Source: Clostridia bacterium (lineage in GTDB: Bacteria > Bacillota > Clostridia > Oscillospirales > Acutalibacteraceae). Taken from it: 32,361 bases of DNA. The stretch is taken from assembly GCA_017435385.1 (NCBI GenBank), contig JAFSFB010000021.1:1-32361 (forward strand), read 5' to 3'. Shown piece by piece: positions 7,872 to 16,142 of the stretch (position 1 is its first letter; every line of letters begins with the position of its first letter). The notes below the pieces were generated by a model. The model saw only the letters and a program-made list of their open reading frames with translations. It was not told where the DNA came from and ran no database searches. Made by a program: the position numbers and the translations under genes.

Positions 7872-9284
7872 ATGAAAGCTTTGCTTTACAGAAAATTTGC
7901 TTCGGAAAAAAATGAGCTTCTGGCGGTGGCGATCCTCTTTGCCGCATCGGTTGCTCTGTGGTTTCTGATCGATGAAATGCTTACCTCTTTCATTACATAT
8001 ATCACCGCCTGCGTGTTCCTGCTTTCAAGAAGCATCAGCTCGGGAGAGAAGGTCGGTTGGGACAGCTATTCGAGAGCCCTGCCCGTTTCCGTTTGTCAGA
8101 GAGTCGGTGCGAGATATATTTTCTGGACAGTGATTCTGCTTGCGGCAACTTTGCTTTACAGCGGCTTTGAGTGCATTGTTGTGCTTCTCAACAGAGTCGG
8201 AGTCAACGGAGCTATCGAGCAGGTTGCAGGAAAATGGTTTTCATCGTCTTTCAGCATTTATATTCTCTGCTTTCTGACCTTTATGCTTGCTTCGTCTTTT
8301 GCGCTTCCCGTAAGCTATGCGATGAAAAGAAGCTCAGTCAGAAGCATGATAATTCTGCTGATTTTCATGCCTGCCGCCATGTCTTTGGTTATGTTTCTGA
8401 TTGTTGATGCTCTTGGCAGATACGGCAATTTCATATCAGTTCTGGAGATGAAGGAAAGCATAATTCTGATTTTTGTCGCAGTTATGCTCATCTTCGCCGC
8501 ATCCTTCTGCTTTTCGGTTATTTTTGAAACCAGAACGCAAAAGGAAAAGCTGAAAGCCGTCAAGGCTGCCGCCGCCGTGCTGACCGTTGCCGCAGTAGCG
8601 GCTTCGGGCTTTGCCGTCGGTTATCTTCATGAATGCGGTGCATTCAAAAAGACGCAGGATTCGATATGGGATATCAGGGACAGGTTGGATGAATTCAGGG
8701 AAACGGAGCCGACAACCGATATCGGCGAGCCGATTACCGAGGAAGCGACCCGTTACGATAATTCCGAGCTCAGAGCGGCGATGCTTGAAATAACCGAAAA
8801 GATCTGCGGAAAAACTTTTGCCGATAAAAAGATTCACGAAGCCGAAAAGCTGCTTGAAGAAATAAGCTTCGGGGAGATGATTAATCCTGAATACGATGAG
8901 TTCCCTCCCGTAGAGATCAGAATTTATAACCACACAGGCGGCGACGAAAAGCCTAACTATCCCGACAGAATAACGATCACGGCAAATGTCGATCCGACTC
9001 TCATCGTTTATCCCGATGCATACGATTCATATGACGATGCCGAGAAAAAACATGCGGAAATTCTTGACCTTTTCAGAATCGGAACGACGGAGGAGGAAGC
9101 CCTTGAGCATATAAAAGAGCTCGGTCTTTGTCCCTGCGAAATTTCCGAACAGCTCAGAAGTAATGTTCCTTTCAGAACCTACAGATTCGAGATCGATTAT
9201 TACAGCGAATATAAAAATGCAGTAAAACCGACGGTGAGCTTTTCCTTTGATGTCATCGACGGAAGAATAAGCAATGTTGAATAA
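7872..9284 (+). CDS. ABC-2-type permease with large C-terminal extracytoplasmic domain (copy 2)
   Basis: This 470-residue protein is a paralogue of its upstream neighbour. SGEKVGWDSYSRALP matches that protein's loop, and REKLKAVKA/KEKLKAVKA marks the same place before the last membrane segment. A tail of about 200 residues lies outside the membrane and shares short motifs with copy 1 (ICGKTFADKK against FCGETLVDKK; ELGLCP against TYGLCP). The pair therefore arose by tandem duplication and has since diverged strongly. The start is ATG at 7872 after GAGGTG, 16 bases after the previous stop. A weak terminator follows the gene. Confidence 0.85.
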   Translation: MKALLYRKFASEKNELLAVAILFAASVALWFLIDEMLTSFITYITACVFLLSRSISSGEKVGWDSYSRALPVSVCQRVGARYIFWTVILLAATLLYSGFECIVVLLNRVGVNGAIEQVAGKWFSSSFSIYILCFLTFMLASSFALPVSYAMKRSSVRSMIILLIFMPAAMSLVMFLIVDALGRYGNFISVLEMKESIILIFVAVMLIFAASFCFSVIFETRTQKEKLKAVKAAAAVLTVAAVAASGFAVGYLHECGAFKKTQDSIWDIRDRLDEFRETEPTTDIGEPITEEATRYDNSELRAAMLEITEKICGKTFADKKIHEAEKLLEEISFGEMINPEYDEFPPVEIRIYNHTGGDEKPNYPDRITITANVDPTLIVYPDAYDSYDDAEKKHAEILDLFRIGTTEEEALEHIKELGLCPCEISEQLRSNVPFRTYRFEIDYYSEYKNAVKPTVSFSFDVIDGRISNVE

Positions 9285-9293
9285 ATCCCGAAA

Positions 9294-9317
9294 CCGTCGG
9301 CTCAGCCGGCGGCTTTT
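9294..9317 (+). terminator. Probable terminator of the GntR-ABC operon
   Basis: CCGTCGGC and GCCGGCGG form an 8-bp stem with one G-T pair around a three-base loop. Only CTTTTCAT follows, so the U-tract is weak. A new promoter starts three bases later. Confidence 0.6.
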
Positions 9318-9319
9318 CA

Positions 9320-9348
9320 TTGACACGGTTTCTTTCATTTGATATATT
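9320..9348 (+). promoter_or_regulatory. Sigma-A-type promoter of the GH39-like/GH78 operon
   Basis: TTGACA (9320-9325), a 17-base spacer and TATATT (9343-9348) lie 31 bases before the GTG start. The -35 abuts the preceding terminator. Confidence 0.75.
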
Positions 9349-9379
9349 AATATTATAATTTTCAAAGGAGCGATGTTCC

Positions 9380-11053
9380 GTGTCATTTTTCAACAGCATT
9401 ATTTCATTTTTTATGTCTGCCGTGCTGACCGTTTTGTCGGTCTTCATTCCGTCGGCAGGAGAAAAGATCAACGATTATAAATTCACCGTTGATGCTTCTC
9501 AGACGGGTGCCGTGCTTGCAAATCCCGCAAGCAATGTCAACATCTGGTCGATCGAAGGCAATCCCTTTGTCAACGCCAAGGCGAGTGAAGAATATAATGT
9601 TTTCGAGTTCGTCAACTATGTTCAGCTCATGCAATGCACGGGCGGCTCGGCTAACCGTGACCTTTTTAAGGATCCGCTCGACAGAACCGTGCTTGATGAC
9701 TATGATTTCACGAAGCTCATCGAAAACTGCAGAGGCGTTCTTGAACTCGGCGCAAAGCCGATGCTCAAGCTCGGAAGCGTTCCGCTGAAATATTCCTCGG
9801 GCTCAACCGACGATAATTATTTTGAAACAAACATCTATCCGCCCGATGATTATGATGTTTACTATAACTATATCCGTGCGATCACAGAGGCTCTTGTTGA
9901 GGAATTCGGCAAGGAAGAGGTGCTTTCATGGAGATTCGGCGTTATGACCGAATATGAAAACAGCGCTTGGTTCATGACTCCCGACGGCGACCCCGAGGCT
10001 TCTGCGGTTGAATATTGCAAGCTCTATGACTATACCGTTGCGGCTCTGACCGATGTTCTCGGCGAGGATGTTTTCGTCGGTGCTCATTCCATGACCGTCA
10101 CCGAGGGTCTGTGGGACGAAAAGATTTTTATTGAGCATGTTGCAAACGGAACAAACTATAAAACGGGCAAAAAGGGAACGAGGATCTGTTATCTCTCCGC
10201 CTCGTTCTATGATTCCTGCCCCGGTAAATTCACAAGCGGCTATGATCTCCCCGGAACGATAGCATATCTTCGCAAATGCGCCGATAAAGCGGGTCTGAAG
10301 AATCTGATCTTCGGAATCGACGAGGGCAGAATTCTTGAAGGCAACTCAAGAGGTGCAATCGACAGTCAGCTTCTTTCGAGAACAGTCGGCTATACATATC
10401 AGGCGGCATACGATGCAAGGCTCTATGCCCAGATGTTCAATAACGATATCAACTATTTCTCCTCATGGGGCTTCCTTTCAAACGGTTTGCTTGACGGCAA
10501 CCCCACCGTTTCTTATCATGTTGCAAGCAACGCCGCAAAATTCGGCGGAGCAAAGCTTGCAAAGACCGAAAAAAAATTCGGCGGCTTTATCAACAAAGCC
10601 GAGGTCGATGCGGTTTCGGCTTATTATGCGGAAAACGAAATGCTTCGCATTATGGCGTATAATTTCAAAAACGATGTTGGCTATGACGAAACTGCAGATC
10701 TTGAATTTTCCGTCACCGCTCCGCAGTTTGCCTCCGATAAGGTGAAGGTCACGGCATATGTTGTTGACGATGACTGCAACTATTTCGATGAGTGGGTCGA
10801 GGATAGAAAGACATATAACATCGGCGACGAATGCTTCGCCTGGTCACCCGACGATCCTCAGATCGACAATCCGACAACTCTCAGCAACTCTGCTGCAAGA
10901 GAGATCTATTACAGCGAGCTTTATCAGAAATATTACGAATGCTCAAAGCTTGAACCCGTAACATACGAAGCTCAGATCGTTGACGGCGAGATCGTTCTCG
11001 ATATAACGCTCGATGCCAATGCCGTCGTATTCTTTGAAATAACCGAGGCATAA
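9380..11053 (+). CDS. Secreted GH39-like (clan GH-A) glycoside hydrolase, tentative
   Basis: This 557-residue protein has an N-terminal hydrophobic segment (about 5-26, ending PSAGE) that reads as a signal peptide or membrane anchor. The body resembles GH39-type TIM-barrel proteins (beta-xylosidase or iduronidase relatives). Candidate catalytic acids are Glu191 in GVMTEYEN and Glu315 in FGIDEGRIL. Classical GH39 has Asn-Glu at the acid/base, while here Thr precedes Glu191, so the activity may differ or the protein may belong to a neighbouring unassigned family. A beta-rich C-terminal region starts near 400. The GTG start at 9380 is nine bases after AAAGGAG; an ATG seven bases earlier is out of frame. 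It is followed after two bases by the GH78 gene. The pairing suggests export-side trimming and then intracellular rhamnoside breakdown. Confidence 0.7.
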   Translation: MSFFNSIISFFMSAVLTVLSVFIPSAGEKINDYKFTVDASQTGAVLANPASNVNIWSIEGNPFVNAKASEEYNVFEFVNYVQLMQCTGGSANRDLFKDPLDRTVLDDYDFTKLIENCRGVLELGAKPMLKLGSVPLKYSSGSTDDNYFETNIYPPDDYDVYYNYIRAITEALVEEFGKEEVLSWRFGVMTEYENSAWFMTPDGDPEASAVEYCKLYDYTVAALTDVLGEDVFVGAHSMTVTEGLWDEKIFIEHVANGTNYKTGKKGTRICYLSASFYDSCPGKFTSGYDLPGTIAYLRKCADKAGLKNLIFGIDEGRILEGNSRGAIDSQLLSRTVGYTYQAAYDARLYAQMFNNDINYFSSWGFLSNGLLDGNPTVSYHVASNAAKFGGAKLAKTEKKFGGFINKAEVDAVSAYYAENEMLRIMAYNFKNDVGYDETADLEFSVTAPQFASDKVKVTAYVVDDDCNYFDEWVEDRKTYNIGDECFAWSPDDPQIDNPTTLSNSAAREIYYSELYQKYYECSKLEPVTYEAQIVDGEIVLDITLDANAVVFFEITEA

Positions 11054-11055
11054 TT

Positions 11056-13299
11056 ATGGAACATTTCCGTACAAGCAGATGGATAGGCGGCGGAATGACG
11101 GTCGATGACCGTTTTGCGCCGATATTCAAAAAAGAATTATCAATAAAAAGCGGTTTGAAGTCCGCAAGAATTTTCATTTGCGGACTCGGACTTTTTGAGC
11201 TGAAGATCAACGGTCATCTGCCCGACGATACGGTGCTCAATCCCGCTCATTCGCAGTACAGTCAGACAGTTTGTTACCGTGCTTTTGACATAACGGGTCT
11301 TCTTTCTCAGGGTGAAAACACGGTTACGGTTGAACTCGGACACAGCTTTTTCAACGAAACGGTTACCGTCTGGGATTGGGACAAGGCTTCGTGGCGTTCT
11401 GCTCCTAAGCTGATTGCGGAGATCGGGCTTGAATATGAGAACGGCGAAACCGAGATCGTTCCGACCGATGAAAGCTGGTTCGTTACGCATGACGGTCCGA
11501 TAACCGCAAACAGCATCTATTACGGCGAAACTCACGATGCAAGGCGTAAAAGCAGGAATTGGCGTAACGCCGTCTGCGTTGAGCCTCCGAAGGGCGGACT
11601 CAAAGAGCAGAAGGAGCCGTTCATAAGAAGGATCGAAGCCTTCAGCCCGAAAAGGATAACCCGTGTCGGAGAGAGCTTCGTCGTTGAAGTCCCCGAAATG
11701 ACAACGGGCTGGGCGGCAATACGGATCCGTGAGCCCGAAAACACCGAGGTGACCGTGACCTACAGCGAAAAGCTGACCGCAGACGGCTCTGTTCAGATGA
11801 TCGGAAAACATGAGGGCCATGACGGCAACTGGTTCCCCGAGGCATATATTCAGCAGGATAAGTTTATCAGCGGCGGCAACGAGGCTGTTTTTGAGCCGAA
11901 ATTCAGCTATAAGGGCTTTAAATATTTTCAGATCGACGGTTGCACGGATATTCAACCCGATGACATTGTGATTTATAAAATCGCAAACAGCGTTGAAACC
12001 GTATCGGAGTTTGAATGCTCCGATGAGATGCTGAACTCTCTGCATGCGATCATGCGCCGCACGATGCTCAACAATTTTCAGAGCAAGCCGACCGACACTC
12101 CCGTCTGGGAGAAAAACGGCTGGCTGGGAGATGCAAACTGCGCTCTGGAAACGATGATGTATAACTTTGACATGAACAGATATATGCAGAGCTTTGTTGA
12201 CACGATGGCGGACTGCCTTCACGAATTCGGCAAGGTTCCCGTTATCGTGCCGAGTGCAGATTGGGGAGTTGATAATTCTCCCGTCTGGAACACGATTTTT
12301 GTTTTCGCTCCGCTTGCCTTGCATGATTTCTGCGGCAATTCGGAATATCTCGAAAAGCTTTATCCCGACCTGAGAAGATTTGCCCTCGACGATATCGGGG
12401 AGCTTCGTTCCCTCGGGAATGTTTGGGGAACGAGAGGTCTTTCGGACTGGGTCTCGCCCTCGGGTGATGAAAACTCCGATGTCATAGCCGATCCGTCGGA
12501 GGGAGCCGAAATCTGCTGCACGGCTTATATTTATGCCATGCTCGGAGCGATGGTCAGGATTGCGGAGATTCTCGGAAAGACCGATGACAAAGCGGAATAT
12601 GAGTCTGCCGCAGAGGACATCGCAAAGGCGTTCAACGAAAAGTTTTATAACCCCGAAAAGGGGATCTACGAAACAACGCTCTGGAATCAGAAGGGTTGCC
12701 GTGACGGCAGCTACAGACAGACCTCGAACCTTCTTCCGCTTGCATTCGGGCTCGTTCCCGAGGAAAACAGAGAGAGGGTTCTGAAAAATCTTGCCGATAA
12801 TTTCATCAAGAGGGGATACCGCCTCGATACGGGCTGCACGGGCACGAAGCATGTTCTTCCCGTTCTGTTCGGAAACGGGTATGCGGATATCGCTTCAAAG
12901 GTCATGCTTCAGACGGAATATCCGAGCTGGGGCTATTGGGTGAAGAAAGGCAGCGATTCTGCGTGGGAATCGTGGGAAACAACAACCCGTTCGCTCAACC
13001 ATTATTTCCTCGGAACCTGCGACGAGGCATATTATTCCTATATCGGCGGCATAAGAAATGTCAGAAACGGATATGAAAGCTTCACCGTTGCCCCCGTGCT
13101 TGACTGCCCGCTTGATTGGGCGAAGGTCAGCATAAAAACTCCGAGGGGAGTTGCCGCCTGCGAATGGAAAAAGGAGAACGGAAGCTGCAAAGTCAAAGTG
13201 ACCGTTCCCGAGAATTCAAGGGCAGAGGTTTCGCTCGTTTTCGGCAAAAAGAAAATCTCCGCAACCGTTTCGTGCGGAGAATATGAATATGTGATTTAA
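11056..13299 (+). CDS. Glycoside hydrolase family 78 (alpha-L-rhamnosidase-like)
   Basis: This 747-residue protein has no signal peptide. The N-terminus is the Bac_rhamnosid_N-type beta-sandwich (about 30-170, with GLGLFELKINGH and LNPAHSQY), followed by a second beta domain and an (alpha/alpha)6 barrel. The barrel shows the GH78 acidic cluster in TDTPVWEKNGWLGD (Asp348, Glu352, Asp359) and the motif PSWGYWVKKGSDSAWESWE (about 623-641). A small C-terminal beta domain closes the protein. It inverts alpha-L-rhamnosides from plant glycans or glycosides; the exact substrate is unknown. It is the second gene of the operon, with GAGG eight bases before its ATG, and a strong bidirectional terminator follows. 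Confidence 0.88.
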   Translation: MEHFRTSRWIGGGMTVDDRFAPIFKKELSIKSGLKSARIFICGLGLFELKINGHLPDDTVLNPAHSQYSQTVCYRAFDITGLLSQGENTVTVELGHSFFNETVTVWDWDKASWRSAPKLIAEIGLEYENGETEIVPTDESWFVTHDGPITANSIYYGETHDARRKSRNWRNAVCVEPPKGGLKEQKEPFIRRIEAFSPKRITRVGESFVVEVPEMTTGWAAIRIREPENTEVTVTYSEKLTADGSVQMIGKHEGHDGNWFPEAYIQQDKFISGGNEAVFEPKFSYKGFKYFQIDGCTDIQPDDIVIYKIANSVETVSEFECSDEMLNSLHAIMRRTMLNNFQSKPTDTPVWEKNGWLGDANCALETMMYNFDMNRYMQSFVDTMADCLHEFGKVPVIVPSADWGVDNSPVWNTIFVFAPLALHDFCGNSEYLEKLYPDLRRFALDDIGELRSLGNVWGTRGLSDWVSPSGDENSDVIADPSEGAEICCTAYIYAMLGAMVRIAEILGKTDDKAEYESAAEDIAKAFNEKFYNPEKGIYETTLWNQKGCRDGSYRQTSNLLPLAFGLVPEENRERVLKNLADNFIKRGYRLDTGCTGTKHVLPVLFGNGYADIASKVMLQTEYPSWGYWVKKGSDSAWESWETTTRSLNHYFLGTCDEAYYSYIGGIRNVRNGYESFTVAPVLDCPLDWAKVSIKTPRGVAACEWKKENGSCKVKVTVPENSRAEVSLVFGKKKISATVSCGEYEYVI

Positions 13300-13305
13300 G
13301 AAAAG

Positions 13306-13342
13306 CCCCGTATGAAGTGGTTTCACCTCATACGGGGACTTT
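13306..13342. terminator. Bidirectional terminator between GH78 and the old end of spoVAC
   Basis: CCCCGTATGA (13306-13315) pairs with TCATACGGGG (13328-13337), with a further short GTG/CAC pairing in the loop. Both strands have T-rich tails (ACTTTT on plus, CTTTTCTT on minus). It lies directly after the stop codon of the spoVAC remnant, so it was probably the original terminator of spoVAC. Confidence 0.85.
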
Positions 13343-13446
13343 TATCTCATAAATATATAATACACAATCCCGTAGATCACCGCCGCAAGAGTGCCGTAGA
13401 CAAGCACGGGACCTGCGATCTTAAACATGTTTGCGCCCGTGCCGAG
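13342..13446 (-). pseudogene. spoVAC: Remnant of the spoVAC 3' end (last 34 codons plus stop)
   Basis: The minus strand encodes the last 34 residues of SpoVAC, from LGTGANMFKIAGPV to YYIFMR, then TAA. It matches 16153-16256 at all but one position over 104 bp. The one difference is a silent change in a Tyr codon (13396 against 16206). Similarity stops abruptly at 13447, so there is no start and no rest of the gene. It sits against the terminator at 13306-13342 and is best read as the original 3' end of spoVAC, displaced when the 13447-16152 segment inserted. Confidence 0.9.
13343..13446. repeat. 104-bp direct repeat, left copy
   Basis: It is identical to 16153-16256 except for one base and lies in the same orientation 2,810 bp away. 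Recombination between the copies would remove the peptidase cassette and leave an intact spoVAC. Confidence 0.95.
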
Positions 13447-13489
13447 CTCTGGTGAGATTAAGTTAGGACACATTAAATTGGGGAGGTGC

Positions 13490-13519
13490 AAAAAAGAACG
13501 GCTGCGCACACAGCCGTTC
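13490..13519 (-). terminator. Terminator of the metzincin-lipoprotein cassette
   Basis: GAACGGCTG (13496-13504) pairs with CAGCCGTTC (13511-13519). On the minus strand the stem is followed by TTTTTT (13490-13495), eight bases after the lipoprotein stop. Confidence 0.9.
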
Positions 13520-13527
13520 AAATAAAT

Positions 13528-14340
13528 TTATTTTTCTAACAAATCACCGATTTTGACAAATGTGATTCTGCTGAAACATGTTTTGATTTCATCGACATTT
13601 TCCATATTAGTTATACGACAGAATATAAAAGTGTTATCGACAATCAGTTCTGCAAAATGAGAGGTATTGTTTTGAATTTGATATATTTTTATGGGTATTC
13701 CATTAACTGTGAATTCATCAATGAATTCAGCATTTGGGTTGTTGTCGAGTGATGAGTTTGTTCTTTGATTGTTTTGAGGGGTAAAGTATGTACAAATTAT
13801 TTTTTTATCATTTTCAAGGAAAACAGGTTGTTGGATTTTATTGTGTTCCAAGTAAAAATACATTTCAGAAACATTTTTTTCATTGCCATCCAGTAAGAAA
13901 ATGGTTGTTTCTTTAAGCTCATCAACAACTTTTTTGGCATCGGAACGATTATTTATTCCGTTTGCTTCATAATGTTTGGGGTGTTCAGATATAAACTGCG
14001 TGAATTCATCTTCTTCCATTTTGTCATAGGCAGTTTCGACTGTAGCAATATCGTCAAGCGTTAAAAAGAGTATTTGAGGAGCAGAGTTTTCGCTGTGAAT
14101 ATTAGAAGTCAACACACTGGGTACATTGCTTTCTGATGAGGGGATGTCTGTTTCGGTTTTGTTGTTGGTTAATTCGTTTGAGTTTTGTGTGGCTGTTGCA
14201 GAACTTAATTCTTCTAAGAACTGAGAGGTGTTGTTGGTGTTTGTAAAGGTTGTACTTTCGTTAGAAGTATCGGTGTTTCTGCAAGATGCCATTGATATTA
14301 CTAATAAAGAAACAACAAATATAATTAAAACTTTTTTCAT
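13528..14340 (-). CDS. Putative lipoprotein of the metzincin cassette
   Basis: This 270-residue protein begins MKKVLIIFVVSLLVISMASC, a lipoprotein signal with Cys20 as the lipidated residue. A Ser/Thr/Asn-rich linker runs to about residue 80. The remainder is a charged globular domain with no motif I recognise. The start is ATG at 14340, eight bases after AAAGGAG; the frame extends 24 codons further upstream, but only into the preceding gene. It lies 20 bases after the protease gene and before a strong terminator, so it is the second and last gene of the cassette. Like the lipoprotein at 1-517 it follows a secreted peptidase, yet the two show no obvious sequence similarity. An immunity or partner role is inference. 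Confidence 0.85.
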   Translation of the reverse strand: MKKVLIIFVVSLLVISMASCRNTDTSNESTTFTNTNNTSQFLEELSSATATQNSNELTNNKTETDIPSSESNVPSVLTSNIHSENSAPQILFLTLDDIATVETAYDKMEEDEFTQFISEHPKHYEANGINNRSDAKKVVDELKETTIFLLDGNEKNVSEMYFYLEHNKIQQPVFLENDKKIICTYFTPQNNQRTNSSLDNNPNAEFIDEFTVNGIPIKIYQIQNNTSHFAELIVDNTFIFCRITNMENVDEIKTCFSRITFVKIGDLLEK

Positions 14341-14360
14341 ATATAATCTCCTTTGCTTTG

Positions 14361-15818
14361 TTAATGGTGATCGTTCAAATGATTCTTTATTTTTATTGAG
14401 CAGTCTTCGCAATATAAATCATATGTATCTGTAGGATAGATTATTTTTCCCATAATGCAGTCGGGAAGTATACCGCTTCCGTAACATATCTCACAATTTT
14501 TGTTTTCACACAGTCCGGAATTTCCTTCTTTTTTATAGCAATAATGATCCGGAGCAGAGAGTTGGTGAGATGTTTCGTGAACTATTTCATACATGCTTGA
14601 TTTTTTTACCGCAGAGGCTGATTTGTTTGTGTACGAGTTTGAATTAACAGTATTTCCTGTCGTAAATATAAGAGTTTGAGTTCTCGATTCAGAATTAGAA
14701 CGGTCACCTTTATGACTATCCATAATATGCCCTGTCCATACCGCTTTTGTAATTACATCGGTTCCCCAGCCTTTTTCTACCAACAACACATCTCTGATAT
14801 GCCTTGTTCTCATACATGAATCTGTATTATGATTACCGTTTTGAGGACAAGAACTTGCAAGATTGTTTGCGGTTACTGAACCATACCTCCAAATTTTGCA
14901 TTGGTCTGCGGCAGATGTATATGGTTGAACATACGGGCATACTTTGAGGTTGAAGTTTGCCATCATAACGTCATTCAGAACGGATGCATAATCATATATT
15001 TTTGTTTCCGCAGAACTAAAACGTAAGGCGTATCCTTTGTCATAATAATGATATTGTGTCATCATATACTTAATTGCAGAGAAATCTGAACGCTTAATAA
15101 ACCCCCACACATTGCCTGATGAAACATAAAGATAATCATTGTTGCTCGGAATATTACCTCGTGCAATTATTGTTGCTCCTTCCGGAATGACTCTTGTTCC
15201 ATCGGGTTTATTTCCCGGGGTATGGGTTGCCTCGATTGTTGATTTTGCAATTGCTGTTTCTGTTTCTTTCCATTGATTAATGCAAGAAATGGAGCAGGTG
15301 TCTCGGTCGCTTCCGCATTTGACCGTTAAGGTTACCGTTCCGGGAGAGATGCCTTTAATGGATAAACTCCTGTCTGTGCATTTTGTAACCTCAACTATAC
15401 CGCTTTTATTTACATACCATTCTAAAATGCCTTCTTTATCATATTTTATTCTTACCGATCCGCTTTGATAAGCGCCGTTATAAATATTTGCATATTCTTG
15501 AACGATATTTAATGGTTTATCATTAATCATCAAATAGTGTATATAGCCCTCTTGCTTAGTCTTTACATCTATAACATAAACAAAATTTCCTGAGTAACCG
15601 AGGACCTTTACCTCTCTGTCCTGAAATAATATACCTTTAATTGAACCCAAAGACAAATTGGGCTTACTTCTGAAAAAAGCGAACAAGAAGACAACGGATA
15701 CGGTGTCACCTTGAGCATCAGGCTGAGATAAAGCATTTACATAGGGAGCATAAGAAACTATAGTCAAGACAAAACACAGCAAAACAGAAACTGCTTTCAA
15801 AATATTTCTTTTATTCAA
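14361..15818 (-). CDS. Secreted Big2/SH3-like protein with C-terminal metzincin-like zinc protease domain
   Basis: This 485-residue protein has a signal peptide (about 1-29), an SH3-like region (about 45-100), a Big2 Ig-like domain (about 108-180) and a second SH3-like region (about 185-250). The C-terminal domain carries HETSHQLSAPDH (414-425): the HExxH zinc site plus a downstream Asp424/His425 in place of the third metzincin His. About 30 residues on comes CIM (454-456), a plausible Met-turn. Many Cys residues surround the site, so disulphides or a second metal are possible. The start is TTG at 15818, nine bases after AAAGGAG. Module order matches the M23 protein at 514-2328, where only the catalytic domain differs. 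The metzincin assignment is by motif; archaemetzincin-like or snapalysin-like relatives are alternatives. Confidence 0.8.
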   Translation of the reverse strand: MNKRNILKAVSVLLCFVLTIVSYAPYVNALSQPDAQGDTVSVVFLFAFFRSKPNLSLGSIKGILFQDREVKVLGYSGNFVYVIDVKTKQEGYIHYLMINDKPLNIVQEYANIYNGAYQSGSVRIKYDKEGILEWYVNKSGIVEVTKCTDRSLSIKGISPGTVTLTVKCGSDRDTCSISCINQWKETETAIAKSTIEATHTPGNKPDGTRVIPEGATIIARGNIPSNNDYLYVSSGNVWGFIKRSDFSAIKYMMTQYHYYDKGYALRFSSAETKIYDYASVLNDVMMANFNLKVCPYVQPYTSAADQCKIWRYGSVTANNLASSCPQNGNHNTDSCMRTRHIRDVLLVEKGWGTDVITKAVWTGHIMDSHKGDRSNSESRTQTLIFTTGNTVNSNSYTNKSASAVKKSSMYEIVHETSHQLSAPDHYCYKKEGNSGLCENKNCEICYGSGILPDCIMGKIIYPTDTYDLYCEDCSIKIKNHLNDHH

Positions 15819-15870
15819 TTATAATACTCCTTTAGTTTATCCTTTTTTTAACATAGTTGTAAAGTGTTTG

Positions 15871-15897
15871 TTAATTATCCATCGGACTCTCCCCCTT
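15871..15897 (-). promoter_or_regulatory. Conserved 5' leader block of the metzincin cassette
   Basis: The minus strand reads AAGGGGGAGAGTCCGATGG followed by ATAATTAA, nearly the same as 2418-2446. It includes an SD-like GGGGGAG seven bases before an ATG that opens only a three-codon frame (ATG GAT AAT TAA). Confidence 0.5.
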
Positions 15898-15912
15898 AAA
15901 CATTTATCTGTA

Positions 15913-15941
15913 TATATATGTTGAAAATTTCAGTTTGTCAC
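15913..15941 (-). promoter_or_regulatory. Predicted promoter of the metzincin-lipoprotein cassette
   Basis: The minus strand has GTGACA, 17 bases, TATATA. The -35 and adjacent bases (TGTGACAAAC) and an ACAGATA motif just after the -10 match the promoter of the M23 cassette, although this copy has an extra TATA. Confidence 0.55.
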
Positions 15942-16043
15942 AGAAGAATCTTAGGCTTTTTTAAAAATTCTCTTTTATGCACAAAATCATAAATGGCAAT
16001 TTGTGCAGATGAACAACAAAAAACCGCCCGAAGGCAGAAAAAA

Positions 16044-16142
16044 AGCTCCCTCGAGAGGGAGCTGTCACGGAGTGACTGAGGGAGTAAACATAATCCCTCC
16101 GGAATTATCTTTCGAAAATGCCAGCTCCCATAAAAAGGAGGC
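16044..16142. repeat. MITE-like palindromic repeat, copy 2 (about 100 bp)
   Basis: The left unit AGCTCCCTC-GA-GAGGGAGCTG is followed by ACTGAGGGAGT. After a short AT-rich middle comes an inverted, degenerate right unit (GCCAGCTCCC, then AAGGAGGC). It is the same family as 2665-2803 but shorter, with a damaged right arm. Confidence 0.65.

Noticed and set aside
11140..12852. 570-codon open frame on the minus strand opposite the GH78 gene
   Set aside because: It lies wholly within a well-supported gene, has no ribosome site or recognisable domain, and such long antisense frames follow from the codon bias of this genome.
13342..13446. A separate short membrane-protein gene
   Set aside because: It is an exact in-frame copy of the spoVAC end with no start; it is a remnant, not a new gene.
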